From positions 48,784,053 to 48,848,052 of the forward strand of contig NC_090751.1 in the NCBI RefSeq assembly GCF_036898095.1: a stretch of DNA of 64,000 bases, in the 5' to 3' direction. Source of the stretch: Palaemon carinicauda (lineage: Eukaryota; Arthropoda; Malacostraca; Decapoda; Palaemonidae). Positions within the stretch are counted from its first letter, which is position 1; the number at the start of each line of letters is the position of its first letter. Shown one piece after another: positions 23,141 to 34,787 of the stretch. The position numbers and the translations under genes were made by a program. Under the pieces are notes generated by a model, which saw only the letters and a program-made list of their open reading frames with translations, did not search any database and was not told the origin of the DNA.

Positions 23141-23594
23141 TGGACAAGTAGCAGAAGGTTGAGGGCATTGTTACCTGGTGTTAGTCTGCATGAATGAAAA
23201 GATCTGTCTGGCCCTTATTCTTTTCTTCATCCTCTCCTCCCACAGAGAAAGAAGCATCCTGGGTTCTCTGCACAGCTGACCTCAAACCACTGCAGGTAGA
23301 CCATGCTTCCTTGTGTTCCTAGTATTAGGTGTAATACTGTCATGTCCCCATACCCTGACGAGGTGGTATTGGGAGAGTCCTAACCTGGATTTCCTTCTGA
23401 GGGACTCCAGGGCAACTGCCTGGGACAAGTCACTTTTCACCTTCGCACACACCTTACGTTGGTTGCGGCAGTTTCACAACTGCCAGCGAGGAGCAGGGAT
23501 TCCCTATTGTCCGAGTACTTGATCGCTCGAATATGGAATCCCCGGGCAAGCCAAAGCCAGTATGGCCGGGACTTACCACCCTTCCTAAGGGTTA

Positions 23595-23700
23595 AGTCAC
23601 CCCATGTAAATAGCGTGGTTTGTATTTCAGTTACGGAACAAATGACAAATTTGTAGGTGATTTGTATTTTTCCTAATTATACAAACCTTAGCTATTTACA
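23595..23700 (+). repeat. DIRS-A1 internal complementary region
   Basis: Left half: CCATGTAAATAGCGTGGTTT then CAGTTACGGAA, the reverse complement of the left terminus. Right half: AAATGACAAATTTGTAGGTG then TTTTTCCTAATTATACAAACC, the reverse complement of the right terminus. In DIRS replication this region bridges the two ends of the cDNA. The equivalents are 43450-43560 (A2), about 44350-44420 (D, minus) and 62881-62966 (B). Confidence 0.8.
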
Positions 23701-23947
23701 GTTATGTGCCCGCCAGCCCTGTCCCCCAAGATAAGTCCTACCTCTAAGTAAAGTGGAGTATTCTCCAGTGTGTGTGAGGGGGAGGGGTAGCTAGCTACCC
23801 CTCCCTACCCCCCGCTAACTAGCGGAGGGGTAGGAAACCCTCGTTAAAACTTTATGGCTCGTCATCGGCTGCGCCAAAGTAATTACCCCATGTAAATAGC
23901 TAAGGTTTGTATAGTTAGGAAAATACAAATTACCTACGAATTTGTCA
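23700..23947 (+). repeat. DIRS-A1 right inverted terminal repeat
   Basis: GGTAGCTAGCTACCCCTCCC, CTAACTAGCGGAGGGGTAGG and AACTTTATGGCTCGTCATC mirror the left repeat. It ends in AAATTACCTACGAATTTGTC. The left and right copies differ at several bases, consistent with age. Confidence 0.8.
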
Positions 23948-25010
23948 TAATCCTGAGACCCTGATCTCCAGTATGAGTGGACTAGAACTATGGCCTAATT
24001 AAAGTATCTATTGTTTTGATTCAAGAGTTATCCATCATTTCTTAGGAAGATATTTATAATTATCAAAAGTTCAAGTGTACTTTTTCATAGAAATGTCTGG
24101 TTACTTTATTATACACTTGTATTTGAGTCAATATGTTTTGGTAAAGAGACTAGCATGCTCCTTAACCACTCACTCATCCAATTTCTCTCTTAATTGCACA
24201 CCAATGCTACATTCTTCAGTAGCATCATTATTTTCATGAATATCCAAGCGTCTATGTATCATTCCTTCGACCCCTAGCAACACCAAATTTTTAATTTATT
24301 TTATTTAGATTTTAGATTAATATTCAATTCTGCATCCTTTCTTCTATATTACTATTAAACATCTTAACTTTGGTTTCATAGTGTAATTGAGGAGTTCGCA
24401 CCCAGTTGCATCTCATCACTGAATGCCTCCAGCACCAGTGCTATTCCATATGTCCCAAATTCCATTAACCAAATTAAATAGGGAAGGGTCTACCTTGTCA
24501 CATAAGTACATTGTTTGTTTCACATGAAAAATTAAAGATGCATATCTTTCAGTCTCCATTTGACACCTACAGGAAGGACTATAATGATAGTATCAACTTT
24601 ATTGAAATATGGTTTCAAGTGAAATAGGTTCAAGAGACACCTATATCATCCCTCCTAAGTAACTATCTGGCATAAGTGGAATAGATGGTTGTCTGTTGTC
24701 AGGACTTAAACATAAACACCCTCTTCCCAACCTCTTCAGTGGATATTCTTAAAAGTTTCCTATAATATAAACAGACAAGGCATATACTGTATTCTTAATT
24801 CCTACAATATGGACTCCATTTCATTTATTCAGTTGGAGTTTAACACTCCAGCATGCTGTATTGAGGTACAATGAGTAGATAAGATACAGTAAAGGTTTTT
24901 GTTAATGGAATAAGAACTTGTAAATATTTCAATTGATTTAGTAGTTTTGTATTCTATCTTTTTCCCCTGTTTAACATTTGCATTTACATATTGGCGCTTC
25001 ATAATTTCAG
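23948..25010. other. AT-rich intron, no feature seen
   Basis: The stretch between DIRS-A1 and VPS54 exon 3. There are no significant frames and no visible repeats. The last ~15 bases form the pyrimidine-rich acceptor (CTTCATAATTTCAG) for the next exon. Confidence 0.6.
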
Positions 25011-25202
25011 GTGACTCGAGAATACAAAGAACATGGGAAAGCTATAGAGGATAAAATTGTTGGAGTGATGAGTGATACTTTGGAGCGACAATTAGCGACA
25101 TGGGAAGCTCGTTCCCCAGTGCCTTCGCCAGCCTTTAATGGAATCTTGAAGGCGGCCTCCAAGTTGCATGAAGCCGTGTCAGGTGTTTTGCCTCCAAAAC
25201 AG
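25011..25202 (+). CDS. VPS54: VPS54 exon
   Basis: Exactly 64 codons in phase 0 on both sides, with an ATAATTTCAG acceptor and an AAACAG/GTATTT donor. It encodes VTREYKEHGKAIEDKIVGVM and ends KLHEAVSGVLPPKQ. This is the helical Vps54 C-terminal domain region, where relatives have a -T--Y--H---I--K- helix and a -MHEA---LLP- motif. It follows directly from the exon ending at 3912. Upstream lie 21 kb of transposon-filled intron, downstream 24 kb. A GTG at its start is a Val codon inside the protein, not an initiation codon. Confidence 0.88.
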
Positions 25203-25812
25203 GTATTTTTCTTTTGATCTAAATTTTACTCCTCTACTCTTAATATTCAATTAAATAGTTAACTAGCTAGTTTGCTTTTATGTTTTATTTTATGTTATAA
25301 AAGCATTATTTCACTGAAGATTACCAAAGTTCATTTGCTATCCCCCAACAGAAGGCGACAGCCTCGACCCCAAAATAAGAATTTTAAGATTTTTACAACT
25401 CTCCCAATCTATATGAAGGCTACCCTGTGCTTTGCTTCCCAACCATGCTTTGCCTCAGTTTTAATAGGTAGGTGCCCTATGTGCGTAGGGGTATCCCTTG
25501 TCCGAATTCTCTTTTTCTACTGGTTATGCCTTTTTGTGTTGTATGAAGTGGTTTGGGATATAATTTTTCTTCAGCTCTGAAGTATGTGCCCCAAGTTTGC
25601 TAGACCATGGGTTTGGTAATTATAACATTGGGAAACTTTATCCCTGGTTTAATATTTTTCTCCCTATGGAGTGTTTTTTCCATTTTGAATATGGAGAAAC
25701 AATGTATCGGTATGCTGTTCTGCCTTGGAGTTGCTGACCAAAAGTCCAGGACCCTCATGAGCTGGAGTAATGTTGACCCCATTCTTTGTGTCCTTCTCGC
25801 AAGGGCATGATT
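25203..25812. other. Intron sequence, no clear feature
   Basis: Start of the 24-kb third intron. A 102-codon + frame (25272-25580) has no recognisable domain. I treat the block as non-coding. It adjoins the CT microsatellite that replaces the 3' end of the Tigger element. Confidence 0.5.

Positions 25813-25813
<1 letters not shown>

Positions 25814-25890
<77 letters not shown>
25814..25890. repeat. (CT)n microsatellite
   Basis: About 77 bp of uninterrupted CT (GA on the minus strand). It abuts the truncated Tigger transposase gene directly after the codons for the third catalytic residue. Confidence 0.97.
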
Positions 25891-25891
<1 letters not shown>

Positions 25892-25894
<3 letters not shown>

Positions 25895-26899
25895 TAAGAA
25901 CTCGCCTGATCTGAGGGTTGTAGAAGGGAAGTTGTGTTGGGAAAAGAAGACACGAACGTTTGGGTTTAAGCCATCCAAAAACGAAGGGTGTGCAGGGCAG
26001 TTGTCCAGAGTCAAGATGGCTTTAAATTCACGGTCATCTTGAAGGCACTTCCGATGGGTGTCAGGAACAAAGCAGTTGAGCCAATCTTCAGAAATCGTCG
26101 AATTTATCCATGCCTTTTTGAAGGACCTCCAGTACACGGGTGCATTTTTCATATCGTGAAGATGGTTGTAGCATCGAACGTATTTGGCTGTGTGCACGAC
26201 AAGGGGCTTCATCTTGTTTGTGCCGATGCTATTGACACAAAACAGCACAGTGAATCGAGATTTGTCCGTTTTCCTCCCTCGTGCTTGCTTAACATATTTG
26301 GCTAAAAATGTTTTTGGCATCCTTTTGTACTGGAGGCCAGCCTCATCCATATTGTAGATGGCATCCGGGTGGTATCCTCCATCTTCTATTATTCCCTTCA
26401 GGATGGTAGAGAATTCCTTGGCTGCAACTTCATTTGCAGAGCTCCTCTCACCTGTCATGTTAAGATTACGTATACCCTTCCTCTCTAAAAACCTGTAAAG
26501 CCAGCCGGTTGACGCCTTAAAGCCAAATGGTAACACGTTGTGTTTGTTGCATATCAGACTGTAGAAACTCTTCGCTTGGTCAATGATAGTTTTCTTGTCG
26601 AGGTTGACACCTTTGCTCTCCTTCCTGTTTATCCATAGAACAAGAAACCGCTCCATCTTGATAAGCTTGCTACTCATGGATGAATAACTCTTTGAGTCTA
26701 AGCTGGATGATCCATAGGAGTCGCACATTTTCAAAATTTGCTCCTTGTTCTTCAAAATGCATCTCACTGAAGACTCATTCATATTCATCTGACGGCCAAT
26801 GGCACAGTTGTTCTTTCCTTCTGCCTTCAACTTAACGACAAGCTTTTTCGTCTCGAGGGGATAAGTCTTCCTTTTTGGCTTCAGGGACAGTGCAGACAT
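25892..26899 (-). pseudogene. Tigger/pogo transposase, 3'-truncated with frameshift
   Basis: 335 codons open from the ATG at 26899. Residues ~5-55 form a psq-type helix-turn-helix (PLETKKLVVKLKAEGKNNCA). Residues ~75-150 are the CENP-B/Tc5-type second DNA-binding domain ending STGWLYRFLERKGI. The DDE domain follows, with D185 in YNMDEAGL and D299 in LTLDNCPAH. At ~residue 318 a single-base shift moves the frame. The next frame holds FPNTTSLLQPSDQ, whose Asp is the expected third catalytic residue, and then runs into the GA microsatellite. The last part of the protein is missing, so the gene is a recent pseudogene with most of its length intact. Confidence 0.85.
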
Positions 26900-28172
26900 G
26901 ATGTGAATTATCGGAATGTGCGTAGCAGATCTTGATAATGCGATAACTAGCTAGCGACTGAGAACGAGAACAAAGCTGGATTGACGATGCTGATTAAGAG
27001 GATATCGAATACCGATTTTTCCCTAATTAATTTTTTCCTACGTTCTGTCTAAGCCAATGTACAGTAGAGTACATTCTTATGTAAAGGGCGAACCCCAACA
27101 TTTCTTAATGCTACTACACTTTAATGATAAATATTTTACCAAATATTTATAATCTTTATTTATAATAACATCTTTAGTAAATGCTCTTAGGTATCACTTA
27201 CAGGAGTAAATGCGTTTATGATTGGCGATGAAACTTAAACAAAACGTTTTCGTTTTAAGGCGGCGTTTTTTATTTTTAGGAAGAACATGATACAAAATTG
27301 CTCTTATTTCATTTATTTTGAATTTCTAAGGATAAGTTAAACAACATTAATTATAACATTATTATTACTTAACCAATACTCGGTAAGATATCTTTCCTCA
27401 CGAAAGTTAACCTATAGACAAATGTTAGCCACGAAAGTTAACCTATAGACAGATGTTAAAATTGGTTAGCGAGTTCATTATGATCGGCGATGGAATGTAC
27501 TAAACAAAGTAATGGCTTTGGTTCTAGTGGCATGTTTAGCCGTAGCATGATATAAAATAGTCTTTATTTAATTTCATTTTGGATTTCTGAATACTATACA
27601 AAAGCATTTCAAACAATTTAGACAAACTGAGCACAACACACTATTCCTGGATGGCAGCGGTAGTAGTACATACGAAAGCAACTAAGATGATCCCGTGACG
27701 ATGATGTTCTGATGATTTTTTTGGAAACTTTTCAATATTTCAAATGGCACTGTTGATTTTGATGGTTTTTAATTTAAAGTTTATTGAATAAGGATTTTCC
27801 ACCATAACTACAACATACGTATAAAAATTAATTAGTACAAATATGGAATATTCTAGGTGTTGGGCAGTTAGGCTAACCTACCGACAAGTTCACACAACAG
27901 AGGGGCGAACCCTAACTTTTTTCATCCTAGACTAGTCTTAAAATGTTTGAACAGGAAATCTTTCTCACATTTTCCCCCACTTCTCAGACATCGGGGAACT
28001 ATCTCCCCCAAAACAATTAAGAAAATGATAGATTTGGTACGCTTTGCGATCCATGACTCGCAGATTTAGAACGGCTCCTCACAGATACAGAAAATTTTAT
28101 TTTTAAAAACTATCGACCGCATAATTGGGGAATCATATAATTCGAACAAGCATAATTCGGGATCGCACTGTA

Positions 28173-29253
28173 TCCTCAAAGAGGTGGAACAAAGAGGAAG
28201 CCATAAGTCCAGGGTTATCTGACAAGGTAACATATTCCTCTGAAAGACTATCCATGCTGATTGGTAATTTCTAGGGGATGAAGACATCTAGCTCATCAAA
28301 TATCTCATGTTGAGAGATGAGAATTCCTAACGTATATTCCGAAAATAAACCCCAAACTTGAAGGTTCTTGGTCAGAAAGGAGGAAGCAAAGGTAATCTAA
28401 CTCCCTACTTTCTGATACAGCTGTGCAAACCAAAGCCTGTGTAACCTCTGTCTCAAACACTGAAGCAGTGTCTATCACAGGCTGTTTGGCCAAAGTGGAG
28501 CTACTAGCACAGCTGTCCCTGAAAAGTCCTGAAGGATATTCGAATCTCTCGAGATCAAAATTGTCAAAGGAAACAGGTGAACTGATGACCATTTGTTCTA
28601 ATCCAGATTCAAGGTATCACTTTCTACAGCCTGAGGATCCATATTAGGGTCTCAAAATAATGGAAGCATTTTACTTTCTTCTGTCGCAAGCAGATTGGTT
28701 TGGAGATTTGGGAGTAGCTAGAATCATTCCAAAATCCCTTGAAAAGAGCTCTGATCCTAGATTGATTTATATGCCGGACTCTATGTTGAGAGATCCAGAG
28801 AGATGGAATAGGGAAAGGAACAAATTCCTCTGCTGAATGAACCTCATAATAGGGTTAGTCACTGTATTGAGAATGCTTGAGCAGGATCCCCACCTCGTGA
28901 GGTAAAAAAGATCTGCCCAGTTGTCTGGAAAAATCTTGATATTTGAGTTACTTCTTGAACCGAGTCCCTTCATCTTCAGGAAGACCGCCATCAGATCCAA
29001 CATATTTATGTAAAATGCTAGGAACTATGGGGATCATTTCCTGAACACATACAAGTCTCCTCTAAATGACTTTCCCAACTGAACCAGAATGCATCTGTTT
29101 AAACGATCATGTTAATCGAGCGAGGGACCAATGGGATTGACATGAAAAGTGCATGTGATGTGCTCAATGGCCCGAGAAATATTTTGCAATGCCTGGGCAA
29201 CTGAGTCAGAATTACTTGACAACCTTTCTGAGCTGCTTCATACCCAACTGAGG
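28173..29253 (-). mobile_element. DIRS family C remnant copy II, first part
   Basis: Aligns with 10660-11700 of copy I (for example GGTTATCTGACAAGGTAACA at 28212 against GGTTATCTGGCAATGTGACA at 10703). On the minus strand it covers RNase H (LDLMAVFLKMKGLGSRSNS, 29003-28950), a linker and the N-terminal part of a tyrosine recombinase (NYQSAWIVFQRNM, ~28270-28230). It is cut on the left by the Tigger terminus and on the right by DIRS-A2; the remainder resumes at 43811. Confidence 0.6.
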
Positions 29254-29470
29254 TTTGTTCCGTAACCGAAATACAAATCACGCTATTTACATAGGGTTTA
29301 CTTTCGGCGTAGCTGAAAAGACGAGCCATTAGAATTTAACGAGGGTGTATTACTCCCGCGCTGGTTAGCGGGGGGGGGGGGGGGGTGCTGGTTAGGGGAG
29401 TGGCAGCTAGCTACCCCTCCCCCCTCACACACCGGTGAACTGCTTCACTTCACTTTTGGCTCGGACAATG
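29254..29470 (+). repeat. DIRS-A2 left inverted terminal repeat
   Basis: CGCTATTTACATAGGGTTTA, CATTAGAATTTAACGAGGGT and CACACACCGGTGAACTGCTT pair with their complements at 43610-43760. A 19-bp G-run (29369-29387) replaces the normal GC-rich hairpin. Confidence 0.8.
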
Positions 29471-30262
29471 AACAGATGTCTCTGTCCCGTCCTCGCATGG
29501 CAGCCATTAATGCTTTGTCTTACTAATTACTTACTTTTCTTATACTTAATATATATGTAAACATTCTTATGTTTATGTATATATTTGAGTATAGAAATAC
29601 AGTAAGTTTCCTTTTCAGTGTTTGTGCTGTGTGTGTGTGTGTAGGAACTCCACTCATTGACGACAACTTCTCCGTGTGGTCTCAGGCCACTACGGTGACT
29701 TTTCATAGGTCGCGATCTCTCCCTTGGTCCTTCGGTCTCCCTTCGGCGGGCGCTGTGGGGAATCGTCATCGCTGGACTCTACTTACTAATATGTTCTCCG
29801 CTGTTCCTCCTTCCCTACGGGGAACTTGGTCTATCAGCGTGGGGAACTTGGGAGTTTTGTTTGACCACGGTCTCTCTCTATCTCCTTGAATTCGTTCACC
29901 CTTTTATTATTATTACGTATTATGGTAGCTTCTTTCCCGTTGCGGGTTGAATTGGTTCCGTTTATTTTGTCTCAATTATTTTTTTATTTAAATCTAATTG
30001 CATTTGTTAACTTTTCAGCTTCGGTGTAGAACGCTTCCCTTCGGGGTTCATTCGTTCTTACGATTAGTAACGTTCTTAGTTGAATTACATATTTATAATT
30101 GTTTTAATTCTGTTTTGTTACAGTTCTCCGCTTTCCCTCCCCCTTCCCGTGAGTGGCAGTGGGGAAGGAGGGCGCATTCCTGTGTGTAATTCTTATTATT
30201 CTTTTCCCGCGGGGATTCCTCTTCGGAATTCCCCCTGGGGAATTAATGTTAACTAATTGTTT

Positions 30263-30480
30263 TTTGTTCCGTAACTGAATACAAACCACGCTATTTACAT
30301 GAGGTAAATACTTCGGCGCAGCCGATGACGAGCCATAAAGTTTTAACGAGGGTTTCCTACCCCACCGCTAGTTAGCCGGGGGGTAGGGAGGGGAAGCTAG
30401 CTACCCCTCTCCCCTCACACACACCGGTTATTAGCTCACTTTACGTTTGGCTCGGAGAGACGACAGACCTGTCAGCGCTC
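30263..30480 (+). repeat. Second DIRS left inverted terminal repeat (A3)
   Basis: Starts TTTGTTCCGTAACTG and contains TTCGGCGCAGCCGATGACGA and ACCGCTAGTTAGCCGGGGGG. It resembles the A1 left repeat more than the A2 one 1 kb upstream. The junction falls at a point equivalent to ~16310 in A1, so it interrupts the A2 leader. Confidence 0.8.
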
Positions 30481-32892
30481 TCCTCTTTGTTGACTGCCAT
30501 AATTTTGTTTGCTTTTTCTTTGCAGTGTGTGTATGAAGTTGGCCTCTATTTCTCCTTATGCGTACGTGCCTTGGACTTCCCGGCCGCCCTTGTGGGACCT
30601 TTATGTCGGCCGTGGAAACGGATCCTCACTCCTTATGCCCTCAGTGTAGGGGCCAACGGTGTGATAGTTCTAATTTGTGCATTGAGTGTAAGGAGTGGTC
30701 TACCTCCCAGTGGGAGAGGTTTGCCTGGCGACGTAAGAAGAAGGCTAAAAGGGATCTTTCTCCTACCGAGGCTTCTCGGAAGAGAGAAAATCCCAAGTGG
30801 TCTTCTTCCGCCGCCCATTCCTCCTCCGAAGCTCCCGCTCGGGCGGCCTCTTCCGAGAGGCCGGCGAGTGGTAGCGTAGACCGTAATGTTGTTGATGTCA
30901 TTAACCGATTCCGTGGTGAGGGAGAGGTCGTCACCTCCCATAGCCAGGCGGCTGCCCCTTCCCCCTCGGAGGAGGTAGTTGTTTCTAACAATGATCTTTT
31001 TCAGCTTTGGGCTTCCTTGGGGCTGCAGGGTTTGCCCTCCAAGGAAGCCCTGTTTGACATGATCAAACGGGATGCGGCAGCCGAACAATCGTCAACTTCA
31101 GCGGAGATAGATCCTCTGTCTGTGGTTGACGTTGTTGTGTCGGAAACATCCCGTGGGTCTGGCCAAACACCCGTTCCTGTGGCTGCGGTAGCGCAAGGCT
31201 CTGTCTCTCCCTCCGAACATACTTCAAAGGAGGAGCTTAGTCCCACGGTCTCTCCTTCCGTTGAGACTCCCTCTCAGGGGAGTTCTCTGGTAGAGACACA
31301 TCTTTGGAGGCCCATTGATGGTCAGCCTGCTGATCCCACAGCCCCTCGTGGGCATATAAGGCGGAAGGCTTGCCCTCCCCTTTGCCGTAGAGGTCTTCCT
31401 TCCCCCTTTAAAGGGGTTAAGAGGCGCCTCTTCGGCTCGTCGTCACCACAGTCCTCTGCGGAGGAGACGACTCGCCGCTCTCCTGACCTGCCTGCTACCA
31501 ACCTTTACTTCTCCGGGGATCGTTCGCGATCCCCTTCGGAAGATGGTCGTCCTTCGGGACAAGGTGAGCTGTCGCCAGACCTTCAACATCTAAAGCTGCT
31601 GACGCGCTTTACGCGCCACCTGAGACTGCCACTGCGCAATCTCCAGGCCCTTCGGGGTCTCAGGGACTTGAGCGCGAAACTGCGCCTCTCGCCCCTAAGC
31701 GTAATGCTCCGCCTGCGCTCCCTCCTGCTGCTGTTGTTCCTGATGTTCCTGACAAAGCGCCTCGGTGCTCACCGTTAGGCGTTCATGCCGCTGTTCCTGT
31801 TGTACGCCAGGGTTCCCCTGCGCGCCCACGCCCATCGGCGCCCCGTCGCCCTCCAGCAGTTCCTGAAGTAGCGTGCAAGCACCCAACTGCGCAGACGCGC
31901 CCTGCTCCTGATATAGTGCCGCCGCGCTCACCTGCGCACTCGCGGCCAGTTCCTGATATGGTGCCTACGCGTCCACCGGAGCCCCAGCGGCCTCCTGCGC
32001 CCACGCGCCCTCCAGCACCTCGCCGACCCCCTCTTCCTGTTTCATCGCGCGCGATCCAGAAGGTTCCTGAGTTGGCGCACAGGCACCCTCAGGTTCCTGT
32101 GGACTCGTCGCGCCCTGCGTGCGAGAGACGCGATACGCGTCCACGCGCGATTCCAGCTCCAGCGCTCACGCGCACTCCAACACACCCACGTGTCGCTTTG
32201 AACCCATTGCGCCCACCTAGGGAGGTTCGTGATACGAGGGAGGCTCGCGATACGAGAAAGGTTCGCGATGCGAGAGAGGTTCGGGATGCGCGCCCGCTCG
32301 CAGTTCCTGTTCCAGCACCAACGAGACCACGCGTCGCGACGACTCAGCTCGTCGCCCCAGAGGTTGGCAAGCTAGCGCACGGGCGCTCACGGCCATCTCT
32401 GGAACCGCGCGTATCTACTGCAGATACGAACGCGCTCGTCGCGCCAAAATCGCGCCCTGTTCCTGCTACACGCCCCGTGCCTGTCTTTAAGACAGCGATG
32501 GTTGCGCAGCCAACTCCAGAGCGCCCTCACGGGGCTCGCACCACGCGACCTCCAAAGCAGCGAACCCCGGTGCGACCTGTTCCTGATGAACGCTATGCAC
32601 GCCCACGATCGCCAGTGCAACCAGCGCTTCCACAAGCGGGTAGACCGGTCCTGCCAGACCGTCACCAAACCACTCGCTCCCAGGTCGCTTGCGACCCTGC
32701 TCCAGCGCTATCGCGCCCTCGGCTGGTTCTCCCGGACACGCGCTCGGGCGCTCCTGTTATCTCACGCCCTCCGGGGCCGCACCAGGTCGCTGCGCGCCCG
32801 CGCGTTCGGCCTGCTCCTGTTCCAGCTCCTGATCACCGCACGCCTACACCATCGCCTACGTGCTCTCGCAACAAATGTTGCCGCTCAAGCTG

Positions 32893-33020
32893 CCATGCGC
32901 CACCGCGCCATCGCTCCTGACCATCCCCCCGCGCCATCGCTCCTGACCATCTCCCCCGCGCCATCACTCCTGACCATCCCCCCCGCGCCATCGCTCCTGA
33001 CACACGAGCCCCCGCGCCAT
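32893..33020 (+). repeat. Minisatellite in DIRS gag, ~33-bp unit x 4
   Basis: Four near-identical units built on CGCGCCATCGCTCCTGACCA and a run of C. The unit length is close to a multiple of three, so expansion adds Pro/Ala/Ser-rich peptide repeats without breaking the frame. Confidence 0.85.
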
Positions 33021-34109
33021 CGCCAAGAGGCGGTTTCTTCCTTGTCGCGTTCCCCTCCCCGCATGCCCAGACCAGCACGCTCGCCAGAGGGGGAACGCTC
33101 CTCGGACAGGTCTAGGGATTCTTCTCTTACAGCCCTGCAGGCAAACCCTCGTTTGTTGACTCCTCTTAGGGATCCCTCGGTCCCCTTCCCTTCAGAGGGA
33201 GTGTCAGACTGCGCTACTGTCAGTCGACAGCCCTGGTTCGACACCCTACTCAGAGCTCTCGTGTGGGCGATTAAGCCGGCCCTCTCTAATTCGGGTCGCG
33301 AACTAGCGGCAGCTTCCTCCCCCTGAAGAGGAAGAGAGGAGTCTCTCCCGTGGATCCTCCTCCGAGGCCTGTGCTGTCCCCGCGCAGATCCTTACGCAAG
33401 GCTCCTACTCCCCCTCAGACCTTCTCGCCCTCCCCTGCGGAGGAGGATTACCCCCCCCTCAGGAGAGTCGGTCGAGCAGGAATACTCCCCCATCGCAGCG
33501 ATGGAGGACGCTCCTCCTCTTCCCGAGAGGTCTCCTCGTCCCGAGGTGGAGAAGGACCTGCCTCCTTCGCTTCTAGAGTCCTGTATCCCGCCCAGGAGGA
33601 AACCTAAGGACTCTAAGACGATTCCCAAATTGTCAGCTAGGATCAGACAGGAACAGCCCAGAGCCGTCGAGGATGTCCACGTCCCCCCCCTGGAAGAGCC
33701 TCTGGGGTCCGGAGACTTCGCTGCAAGTCCGACAAGAGGCGAGAACCAGGAGTCAGAACACGCGTTCTGGCAAGTCCTGACTCTCATGAGGAACCTTAAT
33801 GGGATTCCAGACCCTGAGGTCCCACCTCGTGAAGGTAAGGACACGGTCCTGGATCGCGTCTACGGCACTCAGAAATCCTCTAGGGCCAGTGCAGCATTGC
33901 CCTGGTCTCAAGGGATGAAGAGTGCCAGAGACAAGATCGAGGGCCAGCTCGCTTGACCACGCGCCAACGCGCCTTCGCCCGCCTACGAGCCATTGCTCGC
34001 CAGGTCGCGCCATCGCTCGTTTACGCGCCATCGGTCTCCCAGCCGCCTGCGCTCGCCCTTACGCCCGCGCACACGCGAACCTGTGTTCGCCCGCGCGCGA
34101 ACCAGCGAT

Positions 34110-34310
34110 TTTCCATCGCTCAAGCGCCAGCGCTATTCCCGCCAGCGAGCCATCGCTCGCCGAACGCGCCATCGCTATTCCCGCCAGCGAGCCATCGCTC
34201 GCCGAACGCGCCATCGCTCGCTAACGCGCCATCGCTCGCCAACGCGCCATCACTCGCCAACGCGCCATCGCTCGCCAACGCGCCATCGCTCGCCTACACA
34301 CCATCGGTCT
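34110..34310 (+). repeat. Minisatellite in DIRS gag, 18-bp unit plus longer duplication
   Basis: GCCATCGCTCGCCAACGC, an 18-bp unit, recurs about six times (34205-34290). Upstream of it GCTATTCCCGCCAGCGAGCC is duplicated (34131 and 34164). All unit lengths are multiples of three or close to it. Confidence 0.85.
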
Positions 34311-34787
34311 CCCAACCTCCAGCGCTCGTCCTTTCAACCGCGCTCGCCCTCACCTGCGCGCCCACGCGCCTGCACGCCCACGTTCACCCACGCGCGAACC
34401 AACGATTTGCCATCGCGCGAGCGCCAAGGTGATTTCGACCGCTATTCCCGTAGGGAGGGAAGCGTGTTATCGTAACACGGGCAACCTGGCAAGTCATCTG
34501 GGGCGCGTACTTCCAGTTCACGATCTTCTAGGGCTGGAAGCTCCGTAAATGCAGAGCATGGCACATAAAAGAGGAGGAAGGATATTCAGAGAGGTCTGAG
34601 CAACATCCTTCTTCCTTTCGGGCAGTTCCCATCATCTCTATTCCTCAGGATCATTTGATTCCCTTTCCCCTAGCGGGAGTCGCTGACACTGCGTCTATCA
34701 GCCGTCAGCAGAGGAGGTACTTCGAGATCATGGGGGAACCTGGTTTCAGCCCTTCCTCTTCACCATTCCGTGGAAGGGCCTCCCCAG

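Larger units (their letters stand above)
15496..23947 (+). mobile_element. DIRS1-like tyrosine-recombinase retrotransposon (A1), complete ends
   Basis: The left inverted terminal repeat starts at TTTGTTCCGTAACTG (15496). The right one ends at ACGAATTTGTCAT (23947). Internal complementary region 23595-23700 contains CAGTTACGGAACAAATGACA, joining the complements of both outer ends; this is the diagnostic DIRS architecture used to circularise the DNA copy. Gene order on + is gag-like leader, RT, RNase H, tyrosine recombinase. All frames are broken, and a LINE fragment occupies 20041-20650. No target duplication is expected for this group. The length is about 8.45 kb including the LINE. Confidence 0.8.
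25814..28170 (-). mobile_element. Tigger/pogo DNA transposon, 3'-truncated
   Basis: Minus-strand element. Its 5' terminus at 28170 reads, inward, CAGTGCGATCCCGAATTATG with TA at 28171-28172. A ~1.27-kb leader (28170-26900) and the transposase gene follow, and the element stops at the GA/CT microsatellite. The leader is clearly homologous to those of the two elements at 53559 and 56434: same terminus, TTCCCCGATGTCTGAGAAG, AGGTTAACTTTCG and CGATAATTCACAT. This copy is therefore a coding relative of those non-autonomous ones. It is inserted in DIRS family C copy II. Confidence 0.8.
30603..34440 (+). pseudogene. DIRS-A3 gag (ORF1), long and Pro-rich, frameshifted
   Basis: The start at 30603 encodes MSAVETDPHSLCPQCRGQRC, with Cys spaced C-x2-C-x4-C-x5-C-x2-C, then WSTSQWERFAWRRKKKAKR. 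The frame to ~31590 is acidic/Ser-rich with a possible capsid-like helix (DLFQLWASLGLQGLPSKEAL). Around 31590 the meaningful frame shifts. A Pro/Arg/Ala-rich tract (31600-32920) follows, then more shifts and a conserved end: LLESCIPPRRKPKDSK and LDRVYGTQKSSRASAALPWS (~33560-33905). Gag of DIRS packages the RNA. Two or more frameshifts and minisatellite expansion make it non-functional as it stands. Confidence 0.6.

Noticed and set aside
25011..25013. GTG as the start of a small gene
   Set aside because: It follows a perfect splice acceptor and is a Val codon of VPS54 in frame with the upstream exon.
32502..33326. 274-codon frame rich in Arg/Leu in the DIRS-A3 gag region
   Set aside because: It overlaps the better Pro-rich gag frame (31600-32920) in another frame and has no conserved end; only its last part may overlap true gag.
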